Origin: Adiantum capillus-veneris
Taxonomy: Eukaryota; Streptophyta; Polypodiopsida; Polypodiales; Pteridaceae
Length of the DNA stretch: 64,000 nt
NCBI GenBank assembly: GCA_014529385.2
Contig: CM043953.1
Location: forward strand, 91,581,842 to 91,645,841
Reading direction: 5' to 3'
Shown here: positions 1 to 10,430 of the stretch, one piece after another
Position numbering within the stretch: position 1 is the first letter of the stretch
How the letters are laid out: each line of letters opens with the position of its first letter
The notes under the pieces: generated by a model
What the model saw: the letters and a program-made list of their open reading frames with translations, nothing else
What the model was told of the DNA's origin: nothing
The model's database searches: none
Program-made: the position numbers and the translations under genes

Positions 1-1640
1 TCTTCTATTTTGAGATTGGGACCAAATTCCTCACAATACCATGCACCACGACTTGTTGGAAGAGTATTGACCATATTTACCTTACCCGTAATTAAGATTT
101 GTTTCACCAATTATTTATCTATATTGATGATAGACCAAAGAATTGATTTGCTAACCTAAGCCTACTCCAACTTAGATATGGCTAGGCCTAGGGGATATGT
201 ACTATTCCTTAGAAATGCATACACAAATGCTTAAAATTGCCAAAGCTGCCAAAAAATTTGAAGTGCTTGCTACCATCATATGGAAGGAAAGATTAGAAGA
301 TAACAACCGTATCTACTGCTAAGGACAGAGGAGTAGGCACAAAGTAACTTTGAGATATGTAGGTATTAAGACACTTGGATCAGAAGGGGTATTGGCCTTT
401 AGACTAGAATGATATATATGTAAATATCTATTTAAGGTCTATTAAAAATTGGGCTATAGAGAAACTATACATATAATATCTACCATAATATTCAAAGGGG
501 TAATGGCCTTTTTTACAAGCTTAAAAAGAATTTTTTACACAATTGAAATACATGTGAACTTTGGACGTTTGTTTTAAGTAAAAAACTTGCAAGTCGGACA
601 TGGATAACAACTGATATAATTTGTTGACACTTGTAAAACGCATTCAAGGATGTTTACTGGGGAGTTGAAGTGGTTCGAAAGGGGACTAGAGATGATCTCA
701 TTTCAAATTCCTAAATAGCATGGAAATTTTAATGTTGGTGCCCAGTCCGAACATCAAATCAAGTACCTATTAGCCAATCCATAGATTTGGGCTAAGGAAA
801 AGATCTAGGAAGGTGATATTTAGGTGCAACAATATGTTTTTTCTATCTTAAACTGGGCTCACCGTTGGAAGTATCTAGAATTCATGCTCAAACAAAGATA
901 TGTCTTTTTCAAGAAGTTCATGTGTAGAGTTTGGATGAAGTCAAACAAAAGGAATCGATTCTACTACGTTCCTCAAGATTTGTTTAGTAAGGTTTATGGT
1001 CCTATTCTTGAGTACAATCCTCACAATGTCATTATGACATTTGATTAATACGAGAAGCCAAGATGTATTTGGGGCTTTGCTCAAGAATATTGTACGGTGA
1101 TGAACCCAAGCCAATATTTCTATAGGGAAGATATAAATGGACGTCATGCTCATGTAAACTGGGCTTATATGAAATGGGGAGCAAGTATTTTCAAGCAACA
1201 AAATAAATGAGCGAGTCTCTTTAGAAATGTCACTACTAGTCAAACAAATTTGAAACTGTAATGGTTATTTACACGATATTTTGGTTGCCACTGAAACAAT
1301 GGGAATTTATTTAGTTGAAGTGTTTTAAGGTTTTTTTTTGTGTGGTTTATTATTGAGTATAATGATTGGTTCTTTTTGTATTTTCATAATCTAAAATTAA
1401 TTTTAAGAAAATAAATTGAATGAGTTGAAATATGGATGATCTAAATTCAAACAAAGATAATATCTTTACAATCAAATTCATAATACCATACTCTCCAATC
1501 GTATATTTGTGCATCTACAAAATGAAGTGAAAAGGGTGATTGTCTTTCTCCCAAAATGACGTTTCTCCCAATCAGCGACAGAAGGAAAACCAGTGATTCT
1601 TTTTTCTTCTTTTTGCAGTATTAAGTAATAATTTTTTGTC
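1..1640. other. Unassigned AT-rich sequence
   Basis: No LTR, primer site, retroelement domain or RNA gene was recognised here. Short open stretches occur at 824-1048 (plus) and 941-1243 (minus), overlapping in opposite directions; neither translation contains a motif I know. The stretch may be an old decayed repeat or an intergenic remnant. Confidence 0.4.
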
Positions 1641-1683
1641 AACACGATATCGCATGAAAAGGGTGAAAAAAAACTTCCCTATT

Positions 1684-1890
1684 GATGTGCCATCAATGCC
1701 AAACGGTGGTCAAAACTCTTTCATGGTGCAAAGGGTGGAAAAAAACCCTCTCGATGTGCCGTTACTAGTTAGTGCCGAATAGCGATCAAAACAATCTTGT
1801 GGCATTGAAACCATGCAGTGCAACTCCCTTTGCGATGCGTCATCATTGTTGAATGGCGGTTAGAACCGTGACACATCATTGTGGAATGGT
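1684..1890. repeat. Degenerate tandem repeat, about 75-80 bp unit
   Basis: Three diverged units start near 1684, 1759 and 1837. Shared landmarks are GATGTGCC or GATGCGTC at the start, a GGTGGTCAAAAC / GCGATCAAAAC / GGCGGTTAGAAC block, and a run of A or C near the end. The match is imperfect and was judged by eye. Confidence 0.35.
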
Positions 1891-1999
1891 AGTGATAACC
1901 ATTCCACGTCAAGAGGGGTTTTTCTTGTCAGGTTTCGATTATCGTTCGCGGCATTAATGGCACGTCGGGAATAAGTTGCATCGCGGAATAGCTTGACCA

Positions 2000-2440
2000 T
2001 TGTTTGGGATTATTGGCACACTGAAAGGGTTTTTTTTCCACCATTTTCACTTGATATTGTGTATTTGATATTGTATTATCTGAAGGGTTTCCCCCCCACT
2101 TTTTCACTTGATAATGTACAAGCAAAAGATTATCAATTGATAATGGGGAAAAAAGAATCCCTCGTTTCCAGCGCAAGGTGCTGCCATGGTAGCCTGCTAC
2201 AACCAGTCCATGCTAGCATGGACTGGTTGTAGCATTGGATTGTTGTGCGCGTGTACGGAGTGTGTGCAAGAGAGGGGAAGGAGAGAATGGGGAAGGGAGA
2301 AGATGCACAGGCAGCCACTGTGTGGGTTAGTGGAGAAGAAAGAGAAGAGTCAACTATACCTCTTTTTCTCCCTATATTGATTAGGTGAAATCAAGTGTAC
2401 AAGGGTGGTTTCCCACGGCCACCTGGCCTACACCCCAACA
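2000..2440 (-). repeat. RE-2 Copia 3' LTR (distal end unresolved)
   Basis: Read on the minus strand, a purine tract (2441-2450) is followed at 2440 by TGTTGGGGTG, the expected start of a Copia LTR. The LTR runs towards lower coordinates. I could not find its far end, because the partner LTR is missing from the window, so 2000 is only a placeholder. It contains the 40-bp palindrome at 2195-2234 and A/T-rich direct repeats at 2040-2140. Confidence 0.5.
2195..2234. repeat. Perfect 40-bp palindrome
   Basis: TGCTACAACCAGTCCATGCT is followed at once by its exact reverse complement, giving two 20-bp arms with no spacer. It lies inside the RE-2 LTR. It could form a hairpin in RNA or a cruciform in DNA, or act as a protein-binding site. 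Confidence 0.95.
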
Positions 2441-2450
2441 ACCTCCCACT
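2441..2450 (-). promoter_or_regulatory. RE-2 polypurine tract
   Basis: On the minus strand this reads AGTGGGAGGT, directly before the LTR start TGTTGG at 2440. It is the expected plus-strand priming site for reverse transcription and resembles the RE-1 tract at 8551-8560. Confidence 0.75.
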
Positions 2451-2459
2451 TGAAGGTCA

Positions 2460-3083
2460 TGTTAATTATGGAGCCTGATTTACCCTTGTAATTTTATGTG
2501 GTTAAAGCGCATATTTGTAAGGCCCCCATTATGAGGAGAAGCCATCGTGCGTGAAGGTAAGTCACTCACCGGAAACCAAAATTTTCACAATCAAAAACCA
2601 GGGGCAACTTTAGGGACCTCGAGGGCGGAAGCCCCCAAGACTTTTTTTTCCCCTCGCAGGAATATTCCTTTTCGCCGGAATATTATGGCCGGACGGCGGA
2701 CGGAAAGTGGTCGGAAAACAACCGTCGGTTGGCCGGTGGTCGGAAGTCAATGGCCGGTGGCCAAATTCAAAAGCGGACTTGTCTTCTCAAGGGCGGCCAC
2801 ACATGGGCGGATTGGAGGGTCCGATTTGGACTTATCTACACAAGGGCGGCTACACATGGCTGCCTCTCATGAGAGAGGGCATCCCTTTTGGCCTCTACAC
2901 ACATTTCATAGTGTGAAGTTGATGCAACAAGGTGAGTATGAGGTGGTGAGAGTGAAGCAAGGCGGGAGCTCCATTAAGGGTATAATCCCTTTGTAAACTA
3001 CTTCTTGTTTTGAAGTACTAAAGCCATTGAGTGGCTGCTTTCCCATGGACGTAGCCCACATTGGGTGAACCACATATATCGTG

Positions 3084-3122
<39 letters not shown>

Positions 3123-3206
3123 CTATAATCTCGTGTATGTAAATTTGTCTCTCTCCATTAAGTAATCCACTCAATTATCTATTTAGCTACGTCTTATTTC
3201 CTAACA
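2460..3206 (+). repeat. RE-1 5' LTR, TATA box deleted
   Basis: 747 bp, TGTTA...TAACA, nearly identical to 8562-9320. Relative to that copy it lacks 17 bp after position 2893, the segment that holds TATAAAAGG in the 3' LTR. It carries a CT microsatellite at 3088-3119. With no TATA box, this copy probably drives transcription poorly. Confidence 0.95.
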
Positions 3207-3208
3207 AC

Positions 3209-3220
3209 TGGTATCAGAGC
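3209..3220 (+). promoter_or_regulatory. RE-1 primer-binding site (initiator tRNA-Met type)
   Basis: TGGTATCAGAGC begins two bases after the 5' LTR. This is the usual plant Copia primer site, complementary to the 3' end of initiator tRNA-Met. Confidence 0.95.
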
Positions 3221-3280
3221 AAGGTTTTGCTCGTAGCTAAATTATCTCAAGGAAAGGATTCCTTGAATTGAGTGGGAGTT

Positions 3281-4378
3281 ATGGCGGAGGAAGGGAAGCT
3301 CAAGATTGAGAAGTTCAATGGCAAAAACTACCAACATTGGAAGATGCAGATTGAAGACTATCTCTACCAGAAGGACCTCTACTTGCCACTAGGCGGTCTT
3401 GCGAAGAAGCCCGGAACAATGGCAGATGAAGCATGGATTGTCCTTGATCGAAAGGCACTGGGAACAATCCGGTTAAGCTTGGCATCAACGGTGGCCTTCA
3501 ATGTTTCGGAGATGAAGACCACGGAGGACTTGATGAAGTCACTTGACAACTTCTACGAGAAACCATCGGAATCCAATAAGGTATTTCTTACGAAGCGCTT
3601 GTTCAATCTAAAGATGGTAGAGAATGGTTCAGTTGCAGAACACCTAAATGACTTTAACACAAACATAAGTCAACTTCGATCGGTGAAAATCAATTTCGAT
3701 GACAAAGTGCGAGCTCTCCTTATACTATCATCTCTACCGGATAGTTGGGACAGCCTTGTGATGGCTGTAAGTAATTCTATTTTTGGCACAAATACTCTTA
3801 AGTTTGATGATGTTGTGGGTGTTCTCCTAAGCGAGGAAATACGAAGGAGAAGCACAGGAGAATCGTCAAGTGCTGCACTATCAGTGGAAACAAGAGGAAG
3901 GCCTAAGGAGAGGTTCAAAAACCAAAAGGGTCGTGATCGCTCAAGGCGGAGCAAGTCACGCACAAAGTCAGTTCTTGAATGTTGGAACTGCGGCAAGAAG
4001 TGCCAAGTCAAGAAGGATTGCTGGTCCAAGAAGAAGAAGGAGACAGAGTCTCAAGACAACAAGTCAACATCGGAGGCCAATGTGGCAGGTAAAGTAGAGC
4101 AAGATGCTCTAATTCTCTCATTAGACAATGTGTCTAATTCCTGGATAGTAGATTCCGGGGCTTCATTCCATGTGACACCACACAAGCAACATTTCCAAGA
4201 CTACACCAAAGGTAATTTTTGGTATGTCTACTTGGGAGATGATGAAGCTTGTGAGATTGTCGGCAAAGGTACAGTTTCTGTCAAAACTGCTAACGGAAAT
4301 GAATGGAAGCGTAAAGATGTTAGGCATGTTCCTTCTCTTCGCAAAAAAGTTAATCTCTACCGGACAATTGGAGGATGA
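3281..4378 (+). pseudogene. RE-1 gag and protease N-part
   Basis: I chose the ATG at 3281; an in-frame GTG at 3272 is nine bases upstream. The product starts MAEEGKLKIEKFNGKNY, then shows a Copia Gag (UBN2-type) domain, a basic linker, and a zinc-knuckle position reading CWNCGKKCQVKKDC. The family pattern is C-X2-C-X4-H-X4-C; here the Gly-His pair is Cys-Gln, so the metal-binding His is missing. The aspartic protease motif DSGASFHVTP follows at about residue 290. The frame is lost in an A-run near 4340-4352, after RHVPSLRKK, and the new frame continues in the next segment. Gag would build the particle and the protease would process the polyprotein. Confidence 0.9.
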
Positions 4379-6069
4379 AGGTCACAACATTGCATTCGGA
4401 AACAAACGGTGGAAGATCTCAAAGGGATCTTTGGTGGTTGCCAAGGGAGAAAAGGTCGGTACACTTTACTTGTGTATTGTTAGCACGCAACCTTCAGCTT
4501 GTGCAGCAACTAGAGAAGTTGACAGTGCAGTGTGGCACTACCGGCTTGGACATATGAGCGCCAAAGGAATGCAAATCCTTCAAACAAAGAAGCTTCTACC
4601 AGGTTTGAAAGAAGTGGACTTAGAGTTCTGTGAAGATTCTATTTATGGTAAACAAAAGAGGGTAAAATTTCAAAAATCAGGAAATGAAGGAAAAAATAAA
4701 AAACTTGAGTTGGTTCATTATGATGTTTGGGGTCCTGCAAGTACACCATCACTTGGTGGCTCATTGTACTATGTAACATTCATAGACGATGCGACTAGAA
4801 AAACATGGGTTTATGTCATGAAGAATAAATCCGATGTATTTTCCATATTTCAAAGGTGGAAAGCCTTTGTGGAGAATAAAACAGGTACCAAGGTTAAATG
4901 CCTCAGATCCGACAATGGAGGCGAATATTCCAGCCAAGCTTTTGAAATCTTTTGTGCTAGCAATGGCATTAGGAGGCAAAGGACAACCCCAAGGACACCT
5001 CAGCAAAATGGTATTTCGGAAAGGATGAACAGGAAAATCATGGAGCGAGCACGAAGCATGCGGCTACATGCAGGCCTACCACTTGAGCTTTGGGCGGAAG
5101 CTGTAAGTACGTTTGTGTACTTAATCAACCGATCACCCTCAACGGCATTGGATGGGGGAGTTCCAGAAGAGGCATGGACAGGTAAACCGGTGAATTATGC
5201 ATTTCTCAAAGTGTTTGGGTGTGAGACTTTCATGCACATAGATAGAAGACTAAGATCAAAGCTAGATGCAAAGTCCAAAAAGTGTTTCTTCATTGGCTGT
5301 GGAGAAGGTGACTTTGGGTATCGCCTATGGAATCCTGAAGATGGTAAAATCTTAAGGAGTAGGGATGTAATTTTTAACAAGAAAAATATGTACAAATATT
5401 ACTTGGAAAGAAAACAAACAAAAGAAACAAGTGATGAGTACATGGAGCTTGAGGGCGGTGAAGACTCAAGGACTGCAAACGGTGACAATGTGCAACAACG
5501 TCAACCAAATGAGGAGCCTCAATCTATTCCCCGAAGATCTACAAGAGCAAGTAGACCTCCAGAAAGGTTTGTTCCTTCCTTCAACCATCTCTTGATCTCA
5601 GATTTTGGAGAGCCGGAATCATACGAAGAAGCTATGCAACATGAATCCAAAGAAGAATGGACAAAGAGCATGCAAGTGGAGATGGACTCACTACATCGCA
5701 ACCAAACATGGGAGTTGTTTGAGTTGCCTAAAGGTAAGCGGGCGCTTCAAAACAAATGGGTGTACAAGCTGAAGGAAGAAGAAGGTGGGAAGGAAAGGTA
5801 CAAGTCTAGGCTTGTGGTAAAATGTTTTTCTCAAAAGAAAGGTATTGGCTTCAATGAAATATTTTCTCCTGTTGTAAAAATGAACTCAATTAGGCTTGTC
5901 TTAAACCTTGTGGCTGCTCATGATCTAAATCTCGAGCAAATGGATGTAAATACAGCATTCCCTCACGGTGACTTAGAGGAGGAAATCTACATGCTTCAAC
6001 CAAAGGGGTATGAAGTAAAAGGTAAGGAGAAAATGGTTTGCAGATTAAAGAAGAGCTTGTATGGTTTAA
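4345..6069 (+). pseudogene. RE-1 pol: integrase and N-terminal RT
   Basis: After the frameshift the text resumes with LISTGQLEDEGHN. A GAG-pre-integrase region follows with WHYRLGH; the expected Cys-Cys pair reads CEDS, so the second zinc-binding Cys is lost. The integrase core shows Asp in the VHYDVWGP block, Asp in RSDNGGEY and Glu in PQQNGISERMNR, and all three catalytic residues are present. The RT starts at TWELFELPKGK and contains MDVNTAFPHGDLEEEIYM. It stops at SLYGL, where the element 6070-7403 is inserted before the YVDD catalytic box; 14 codons of that insertion are read before a stop at 6081-6083. Confidence 0.93.
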
Positions 6070-7403
6070 CACTAGGTTGGTAATGGGACACTTTTATGTC
6101 CTGGGACACTTTTTTGTCCTGTTAAGTGACCATTTTCCTTGAATTATGTCAAGAGCTTCAAAATGGATTTGAGGTGCTATCTATCTAGAAAGTTGTCTCA
6201 TGAGCTGAAAAAAACTCGACATTTTTTTGGTATATCAATTCCATCTTTAACATTGTGCACAACATTTCACAACCTAAACTGTGTGAAAAAACGCGTCCTG
6301 TTTTTGGCTTTTTTCAACTTTTTGCAACTATACCACTCTAGAATTCATGTTTGTGAGGTGTATAATGCTAGAGAACTATCTTTAGTAGTCCTCAACATGT
6401 CCTGATTCTTCTAGGGAGAAATAAATATTAAAGTCGTAAGTTATGACCAAATTACAGAAATTATCAAATCCTGTTTTTTAGCCAATTTTAGCTCTTCTAT
6501 GATTTTTTTGATGGATTTCATGATATCCAAATGCATTTTTTATTTTCTATGTCGCATATTGTAACATAAAGCTAATATTCCTTGAGTTTTGGGGCACCTA
6601 ATACCCTATTTTGCATAGTACACAACGATGGTTGATTTTTCCAATTATAGAAGAAAATGTAACATTCTAGTATATCAAGTATAGCTTTTTCAATATTGTT
6701 AGTTTCTTGTGACAACTACATGCATTTTGTAGGTAGTAACCATATCTAGTCATAAGGATCAAATTTGGCTAGATATTGAATAGTTTCTATGGGATTCTAC
6801 AACTCATAATGTTGAGCCCAGTTTTTTCATGTTTGCTGTATTTAACACTTCATCTTTGTCCCCAAGATTCCCCTTGGTAAGAAATGCATTATTCTTTTGA
6901 CATACTCCATGGCTCCTTCTGAACATAAAGGACAATAGGGAGCTAAGAAAACATGCATATATTATTTGTATTGAGCGTGGCTATAGAAACTTTGATGATA
7001 GGTTTGCAGAATGGTAAAAATTCAACTTTTTTGTACCTATTTATTTTGGCAAAACAAAAAATAGTAAGTGAGAAGCAATCATATGTTCTGATCACCAACC
7101 CATTGAAGTTAACTATGGAATTTATCTCAAGTCCTACAAAAATCCCTAATCTTATTTTTATGCAACAAAACGTAAGAAATGACTGTTTTGATGAAAATGC
7201 ACTGGTCCATCAACTTTGGAGGCTTGGTGTGACCAAAAGATGAGAAATTTTACAAGTTTCTTATTTTTTCCATGTGTAGTAGGCCTTGAACTATAACCAC
7301 ATGAAAGGATTTTATAAAATGAGTGGATCTACTATGATTTTGGAGGTTTTTTTCAAAACCCTGAAAGGACACTTTTATGTCCTGTTAGGTTACCAACCTA
7401 GTG
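6070..7403. mobile_element. TTAA-flanked DNA element with CACTAG ends
   Basis: The ends are CACTAGGTTGGTAA and its exact reverse complement (14 bp). TTAA lies at 6066-6069 and again at 7404-7407; removing 1334 bp plus one TTAA restores RT codons for SLYGLKQASRQWY in frame. Just inside the ends are imperfect palindromes of the form GGACA-N6-TGTCC at 6086-6101, 6104-6119 and 7367-7382. No transposase was seen; the longest interior open stretch (6953-7243) has no known motif. It is probably a non-autonomous DNA transposon. TTAA is typical of piggyBac and Sola3; TA (mariner-like, with ACACTAG ends) is an alternative. The flanks TAA/TTA do not fit the 3-bp direct repeat of true CACTA elements. Confidence 0.9.
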
Positions 7404-8501
7404 TTAAAGCAAGCATCAAGACAATGGTACTTGAAGTTTGATCGATGGATGTTGGATCATGGATTCACAAGATGCAACTCGGATCACTGCGTCTACACGA
7501 AGAATTTGGGAAATGGGAAATTCATCATCCTAATGTTGTATGTTGATGACATGTTGATTGCAAGTGCTAACATGCAGGACATCAAAGACCTAAAAGAGGA
7601 GCTGTCTAAATCTTTTTCAATGAAAGATTTAGGTGCTGCAAAGAGGATACTTGGTATGAAAATACCAAGGGACAGGATGAAGAAGACAATAAATCTATCT
7701 CAAGCAGATTACATCAAGAAGGTACTAGAAAGGTTTGCAATACAAAATGCAAAACCAGTTTCTACACCTTTGGCTGGTCATTTTAAACTAACGAAGGATA
7801 TGTGTCGAAAGACACAAGAGGAGATAGCCTATATGTCTAAAGTTCCATATGCTGCAGCGGTAGGTTCTCTAATGTATGCTATGGTCTGGACAAGGCTAGA
7901 CATTGCACATGTAGTGGAAGTTGTGAGTAGGTTCATGGACAACCCAGGTAAAGAGCATTGGAAAGCTGTGAAGTGGATACTTAGGTATCTAAAAGGGACA
8001 ACAAAAAATGCTTTGTGTTATGGAGGAACTGATATTTTTCTAGAAGGGTATGCTGATGCAGATATGGCAGGTGACAAAGATACTCGAAGGAGCACTACTG
8101 GCTATGTGTTCATAGTTGGAGGCACAGCAATAAGCTGGGCTTCAAAGCTGCAGAAAGTGGTTTCACTTTCTACCGCGGAAGCAAAGTATGTAGCAATGAC
8201 GGAGGCAAGCAAAGAAATTATGTGGCTTCACAGATTCTTAGAAGAGCTTCGATTCAAACAAGACAATTGTGTCTTGTACAGTGATAGCCAAAGCGCTATC
8301 CATCTTGCGAATAACTCAGCCTTTCATTCAAGGACAAAGCACATTTAGGTGAGATATCACTTCATACGCACTCTTTTGGAAGACGGACAGCTAAAGCTAG
8401 GAAAGGTGCATACAAGTGAAAATCCTGCAGACATGTTTACAAAGGTGGTCAACAAGGAGAAGTTGAGCTTTTGCTCATCTTCAATCGGCATTCAAGAATA
8501 A
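7404..8501 (+). pseudogene. RE-1 pol: C-terminal RT and RNase H
   Basis: This continues RT directly after the insertion with KQASRQWYLKFDRWM. It has the catalytic LYVDDMLIAS box, the KDLGAAKRILGM region, and Copia RNase H with the ADADMAGDKDTRRSTTGY, LSTAEAKYVAM and YSDSQSAIHLA blocks, so the RNase H acidic residues are present. A TAG at 8346-8348 replaces a sense codon after RTKHI (RE-2 has RHIK-type text, KHIKVRYH, there). The frame then continues VRYHFIRTLLEDGQ to TAA at 8499-8501. Confidence 0.93.
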
Positions 8502-8550
8502 GAAGCCAGAATGGAAAGCAGTCACAGGTTTGGTTTGGAGATCAGTATCC

Positions 8551-8560
8551 AAGTGGGAGA
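8551..8560 (+). promoter_or_regulatory. RE-1 polypurine tract
   Basis: AAGTGGGAGA lies one base before the 3' LTR. It is the expected primer for plus-strand DNA synthesis. Confidence 0.85.
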
Positions 8561-8561
8561 T

Positions 8562-9320
8562 TGTTAATTATCGAGCCTGATTTACCCTTGTAATTTTCTG
8601 TGGTTAAAGCGCACATTTGTAAGGCCCCTATTATAAGGAGAAGCCATCGTGCGTGAAGGTAAATCACTCACCAGAAACCAAAATTTTCACAGTCAAAAAC
8701 CAGGGGTAACTTTAGGGGCCTCGGGGGCGGAAGCCCCTGAGACTTTTTTTCCCTCGCCGGAATATTCCTTTTCTCCGGAATATTATGGCCGGACGGTGGC
8801 CGGAAAGTGGTCGGAAAACAACCGTCGGTTGGCCGGTGGTCGGAAGTCAATGGCCGGTGGCCGGTGGCCAAATTCAAAAGCGGACTTGTCTTCTCAAGGG
8901 CGGCCACACATGGGCGGATTGGAGGGTCCGATTTGGACTTATCTACACAAGGGCGGCTACACATGGCTGCCACTCATGAGAGAGGGCAGCCCTTTTGGCC
9001 TATAAAAGGAGGCCATTTCTACACACATTTCATAGTGTGAAGTTGATGCAACAAGGTGAGTGTGAGGTGGTGAGAGTGAAGCAAGGCGGGAGCTCCATTA
9101 AGGGTATAATCCCTTTGTAAACTACTTCTTGTTTTGAAGTACTAAATCCATTGAGTGGGTGCTTTCCTGTGGACGTAGCCCACATTGGGTGAACCACGTA
9201 TATCATGTGTACTCTCTCTCTCTCTCTCTCTCTACTCTATAATCTCGTGTATGTAAATTTGTCTCTCTCCATTAAGTAATCCACTCAATTATCTATTTAG
9301 CTACGTCTTATTTCCTAACA
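8562..9320 (+). repeat. RE-1 3' LTR, TATA box intact
   Basis: 759 bp, TGTTA...TAACA. It contains TATAAAAGG at 9001-9009 in the 17-bp stretch missing from the 5' copy, and a CT microsatellite at 9212-9233. It is followed by the target duplication GGTCA (9321-9325). Confidence 0.95.
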
Positions 9321-9389
9321 GGTCATGGTGGCCAATACTGGCATTAGGATAGTTAGTCTATACAAAATTGATGAAGCATTGCCGAGGCT

Positions 9390-10430
9390 TCATCCTACAC
9401 CCATAAGTTCTATACAATGTGTAAATCGCTCCGAGGCTAGGCTCTTTGTGAGAGCATCTGCGGGGTTGTCATCAGTGTGAACCTTAACAAGCTCAATACG
9501 CTTGCCAGCCAATGCATCTCGTATGACATGGTATCTGACCTTTATGTGTTTCGACTTTGAGTGAAACGCTGGATTCTTTGCCAAAGCAATAGCACTCTGA
9601 CTATCACAATGTATTACTGGAACCTCGTGAATGCCCAAATCTCCCACTAGACGAGCCAACCATATGGCTTCCTTGCTGGCGTCAGACGCAGCAACATATT
9701 CTGCCTCAATGGTAGATGAAGACGTGCAATCTTGGAGACACGATCTCCAAGAGATAGCTGCTCCAGCAAACACGAACACATAGCCAGATGTGGATCTTCT
9801 ACGATCCACGCAACCCGCATAATCCACATCCGTGTAACCTACAATAGAGGCATCACTGTTTCCGAAGCGTAAACACTTGCTAGCTGTACCTTTCAAATAT
9901 CTAAGGATTTTCTTCACTGCTTCCCAATGCTTCTTGCCAGGGTTTGCCATGTAACTACTAACCACTCCCACTGCATGTGCAATGTCTGGTCTTGTGGCTA
10001 CCATAGCATACATCAAACTGCCAACTGCTGAAGAATACGGTACTTTCGCCATTTCCTCTTTCTCAGCCACTGTCTTGGGAGAGTCTTCCTTGCTAAGTTT
10101 GGAGTATGCTTGCATTGGGGTACTCAATGACTTCCCCCCCTGCATACTAAAACGTTGCAAGACTTTGTGAATGTACTTTTCTTGAGATAATTCAAGAATT
10201 CCACGTTGCCTATCTCTCTTGATGTGCATACCAAGAAAGTGATTGGCATCTCCCAAGTCCTTCATGGAAAACTGAGTGCTTAACATCTTTTTCAACTAAT
10301 TGATTTCATCAATTGATTTGTCTGCGATAAGCATATCATCTACATACAAGATTAAGATGATTAAAGAACCATCGTTCAATCTTTTTGTGTATAAGCAGTG
10401 ATCCTCTTGACTTCTTATGTAACCCTGAGA
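9390..10430 (-). pseudogene. RE-2 pol: C-terminal RT and RNase H
   Basis: Minus strand, reading SQGYIRSQEDHCLYTK, then the catalytic LYVDDMLIADKSID box, a TAG at 10296-10298, and then LKKMLSTQFSMKDLGDANHFLG. The RNase H part has DVDYAGCVDRRRSTSGY, IEAEYVAASDASKEAIW and HCDSQSAIALA, and runs to the end at HCIELMGVG. Domain content and length are normal for Copia. Stop codons at both ends (10296-10298 and 10431-10433) are single-codon lesions in one frame, so loss of function is recent. Confidence 0.92.

Larger units (their letters stand above)
2460..9320 (+). mobile_element. RE-1: complete Copia LTR retrotransposon
   Basis: The element is 6861 bp, with LTRs at 2460-3206 and 8562-9320. Both begin TGTTA and end TAACA. 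A perfect 5-bp target duplication GGTCA lies at 2455-2459 and 9321-9325. A primer site of initiator-Met type (3209-3220) and a polypurine tract (8551-8560) are in place. The internal order gag, protease, integrase, RT, RNase H defines Copia. Coding is broken by a frameshift near 4350, by the 1334-bp insertion 6070-7403 in RT, and by a TAG at 8346-8348. Without that insertion it is about 5.5 kb, a normal Copia size. The LTRs are very similar, which suggests a recent insertion. Confidence 0.97.

Noticed and set aside
824-1243. Opposed open frames of 74 and 100 codons
   Set aside because: They overlap on opposite strands, show no motif, and have no supporting context.
6070-7403. Ordinary CACTA (En/Spm) transposon
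   Set aside because: Ends start CACTA, but the 3-bp flanks (TAA and TTA) are not direct repeats, while TTAA is exactly duplicated.
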